Shown here piece by piece: positions 7,591 to 9,279 of a stretch of DNA of 9,279 nucleotides. Every line of letters starts with the position of its first letter. The first letter of the stretch is position 1. The translations under genes were made by a program, and so were the position numbers. The notes beneath the pieces are model-generated. The model ran no database searches and was not told the DNA's origin. It saw only the letters and a program-made list of their open reading frames with translations. Origin of the DNA: an uncultured Pelagibacteraceae bacterium (GTDB lineage Bacteria; Pseudomonadota; Alphaproteobacteria; Pelagibacterales; Pelagibacteraceae); the NCBI GenBank assembly GCA_902549785.1, contig CACCWT010000024.1, positions 1 to 9,279 of the forward strand. The letters run 5' to 3'.

Positions 7591-8296
7591 CTTTTTTTAT
7601 TTTTTCTGCTATTTTTAATCCATCAACCATAATCGATTCACCACCTCTAGCATTATATTCACAACATAGTAATAATTGTAATCCTGGAGCGTCATTGCTA
7701 TATGTTGAATCTGTATGAGGTCTTAGTTCTTCTTGAGTGTATGCGCTATCAGCTTTATTTTCATCTGACTCAAAACTCCATAGTCCTCCAAATATAGAAT
7801 TTCTTACGTAACCAATTCTATTTGCGATTGTTTCAACAGACTTTAAATTGATTTCACAGTTTTTAATTACTGAAAATCCATAGTCATGAATATTTTTCAA
7901 AAAATTTCTAAATCCTTCATTTGATAAAATTGAATTATAATCTAAAAAAATTTCTTCTTTTATTTCATTAGCTTTCCAGATTTTTAAATTAGATTTTACT
8001 TCTTTATTCTTTTTTATTTTATTATTAGTTAGAAATTCAGATGAATATTTAACTGGTTTTTCTAAATCAGGCCATGTGACACTCAAATATTTTCCATTTT
8101 CAATTATTTCTGCCTTTTTAACTTTTAAATTTATATCTAATGCTGCTGTATATGTTTTCCTTTGGCTAGACCTTTTATCCCAATTTTGCTCATCTTTTGC
8201 ATGATCTCTTAGCCAAATATTAGGAAAAATTTCAGAATTTTCTCCATTAAAGTGGACGTGCACATCATCTGCTAGTATTTCAATTTTAGTAATCAT
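7583..8296 (-). pseudogene. Truncated second copy of the dioxygenase gene (codons 1-236 only)
   Basis: The first 236 residues are identical to those encoded at 4264-5364. The homology then ends at the repeat junction (7588/7589), after which one foreign codon (Asp) and a TAG stop come from sequence antisense-frame to aceE. The piece keeps His194 and Asp196 but lacks residues 237-366, including the third iron ligand His335 and the 2-oxoglutarate-binding Arg344, so the product could not be an active dioxygenase. It should not be counted as a separate gene, and if the region is a chimera it does not exist in the genome. Confidence 0.88.
7586..7600. other. Junction 1: aceE C-terminal half to repeat copy 2
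   Basis: The aceE reading frame is family-like up to about RRLELGGF (codons at 7567-7592) and becomes dioxygenase antisense beyond it. Identity with copy 1 begins at 7589 inside TTCTTTTTTTATT. The two Arg codons at the edge (TCT TCT on the plus strand) could belong to either parent, so several bases of T-rich microhomology are plausible at the breakpoint. Confidence 0.8.
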
Positions 8297-9067
8297 TTAC
8301 TCAAGTTATATGCAAAATTAGACCCAAGATTATCTTTTAATTCGTTATTAAACTTCGCAGCCTCAGCACCATCTATAATTCTGTGATCATATGAGAGAGA
8401 TATTGGAAGCATGGTTCTTGGAACAAATTTACCATCAATAAATACCTGTTTTTTATAACTTCTACCAACGCCAAGTATAGCAACTTCTGGAAAGTTAATT
8501 ATTGGTGTAAAAAACGAACCACCTATGCCACCTAAGCTAGTGATAGTCATTGATCCTCCAAAGAACTCTTTTTTATCAATTTTTAAATTTCTACAATCAT
8601 CACTTACTTTTTTTAATTCCTCACTTAACTGATTGATATCTTTTTGATTAGCATCTCTAATTTTAGGAACCATAAGTCCATGTTGAGTATCAACTGCGAT
8701 ACCAACATGAAAATACTTTTTAAAAGTAATCTTTCCATTTTCAATATCATCAATTGATGAATTAAATGGTGGAAATTTTTTTAGTGAAAGTACTAATGCT
8801 TTTATAATAAATGCAAGAGGAGTAATTTTTATTCTTTCTCCTGTATAATTATCTTTTATTGAACTTCTAAATTCTTCCATTTCTGTAATATCAGCCTCAT
8901 CATGGTTAGTTACATGTGGAATGTTTGTCCACGAATTTACAAGATGTGGAGCTGCTATTTTTTTTACTCTAGGAATATCTTTAATTTCAACTTCCCCAAA
9001 ATCTGAATGTTGATATTCACTTTTAATAATTTTTTCTTTTTGTCTTTCACTATTATTCTGAGTATGA
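7589..9067. repeat. Direct repeat, copy 2 (1479 bp, flanked by two aceE fragments)
   Basis: This is the second copy of 4657-6135, in the same orientation. On its left it abuts the interrupted minus-strand aceE, within a T-rich stretch that matches copy 1 from the TTC at 7589. On its right it ends at TATGA (9063-9067), where the sequence changes to plus-strand aceE. Both genes it contains are truncated by the junctions. There are no terminal inverted repeats, no transposase gene and no target-site duplication, so it is not a recognisable mobile element. The features fit an amplification chimera or assembly error better than a natural duplication, but that is inference. Confidence 0.93.
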
Positions 9068-9093
9068 ATGAGACCGTAGATGGTGAATATCAA
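8293..9093 (-). pseudogene. Truncated second copy of the E2 gene, with artificial N-terminus
   Basis: From His52 of the intact E2 to the stop codon the encoded protein is identical to that of 5361-6287. Codons 1-51, that is the whole peripheral-subunit-binding domain, are missing. The open frame continues past the junction at 9067 for nine codons (MIFTIYGLI) that are merely the antisense of the aceE fragment, so the ATG at 9093 is a chance start. The catalytic domain with its DHRIIDG motif is complete but would have no E1/E3-binding domain. It keeps the 4-bp ATGA overlap with the truncated dioxygenase copy. It is best regarded as a duplicate or artefact, not a gene. Confidence 0.88.
9058..9075. 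other. Junction 2: repeat copy 2 to inverted aceE fragment
   Basis: Copy 1 continues GAGTATGA-TTGATT into the E2 gene, while copy 2 continues GAGTATGA-ATGAGACC into plus-strand aceE. The bases ATGA (9064-9067) fit both the E2 sequence and the conserved Met-Asn of aceE, so the switch occurs at a microhomology of at least about four bases. A strand switch at such a short homology is a typical signature of template switching. Confidence 0.8.
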
Positions 9094-9279
9094 GCATTTA
9101 AAGCAAGAAATGGGCTTTATGTGAGAGAAAAGTTTTTTGGCAAATATCCCGAAACAACAGAATTAGTTTCATCAATGTCAGATACTGATATTTGGAGACT
9201 TAATAGAGGAGGCCATGATCCTCACAAAGTTTATGCTGCATATGATAAAGCGGTCAATCACAAAGGAAGCCCCACAGTT
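9064..9279 (+). CDS. aceE: Pyruvate dehydrogenase E1 internal fragment, inverted relative to the rest of aceE
   Basis: The plus strand has 72 open codons from ATG at 9064 to the window edge, reading [17 protein letters not shown], then [10 protein letters not shown] (21-30) and [18 protein letters not shown] (43-60). This matches a central region of homodimeric AceE from memory of E. coli AceE (FFGKYPET...[10 protein letters not shown]...AA). It is therefore not an N-terminus: the Met is an internal conserved residue, and the first four bases are shared with the end of the repeat. The orientation is opposite to the C-terminal half at 6288-7590. In E. coli AceE about 80 residues separate the equivalents of the two pieces, so both probably come from one gene. 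If uninterrupted beyond the window, it should run on the plus strand towards the aceE 3' end. Confidence 0.9.
   Translation, partial: MNETVDGEYQAFKARNGLYVREKFFGKYPETTELVSSMSDTDIWRLNRGGHDPHKVYAAYDKAVNHKGSPTV

Noticed and set aside
7589..9279. A mobile element or integrated duplication cassette
   Set aside because: No transposase, integrase, terminal inverted repeats or target-site duplication is visible. The boundaries fall inside coding sequence at short microhomologies.

Overview
The window is AT-rich DNA from a compact genome and most likely comes from a marine, SAR11- or HIMB59-like alphaproteobacterium. The evidence is the strong A/T bias, the near absence of spacers, genes that overlap or abut (TAATG, ATGA, TAAATG and a 4-bp convergent overlap), and a GltD protein of typically alphaproteobacterial character. 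The exact lineage is inference, because no 16S rRNA or other marker gene is present.

Layout. Positions 1-2410 hold a minus-strand gltD-gltB pair for ammonium assimilation through NADPH-glutamate synthase; gltB is cut by the left edge. A 178-bp divergent intergenic region (2411-2588) follows and contains several short palindromes. uppP (2589-3356, plus strand) encodes undecaprenyl-diphosphate phosphatase and runs tail-to-tail into a minus-strand EamA/DMT-type transporter gene (3353-4237). Upstream of the transporter on the minus strand is a tightly packed cluster, in transcription order: the C-terminal half of a homodimeric-type pyruvate dehydrogenase E1 (aceE, 6288-~7590), an E2 acyltransferase that has no lipoyl domain (5361-6287), and a gamma-butyrobetaine-hydroxylase-like Fe(II)/2-oxoglutarate dioxygenase (4264-5364).

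The right part (about 7589-9279) is anomalous. Segment 4657-6135 (1479 bp: the 5' part of the dioxygenase gene plus most of the E2 gene) recurs in direct orientation at 7589-9067, with a constant offset of 2932 bp, no indel, and no difference that I found. It interrupts aceE at its left junction. At its right junction it switches abruptly to a plus-strand fragment from the middle of aceE (9064-9279, 72 codons), which is inverted relative to the aceE C-terminal half. By comparison with the known E. coli AceE sequence, the two aceE pieces are separated by only about 80 codons. A perfect repeat, an essential gene cut in two, an inverted continuation and microhomology-type junctions together look more like a whole-genome-amplification (MDA) chimera or a misassembly than a real genomic rearrangement. 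A recent real rearrangement cannot be excluded from the sequence alone.

Functionally, the intact genes are core metabolism (GOGAT, pyruvate to acetyl-CoA), cell-envelope lipid carrier recycling, one transporter and one oxygenase. I see no defence system, CRISPR array, insertion sequence, tRNA or rRNA. The biologically interesting points are the lipoyl-less E2 and the translational coupling of a carnitine-pathway-like dioxygenase to the PDH genes.
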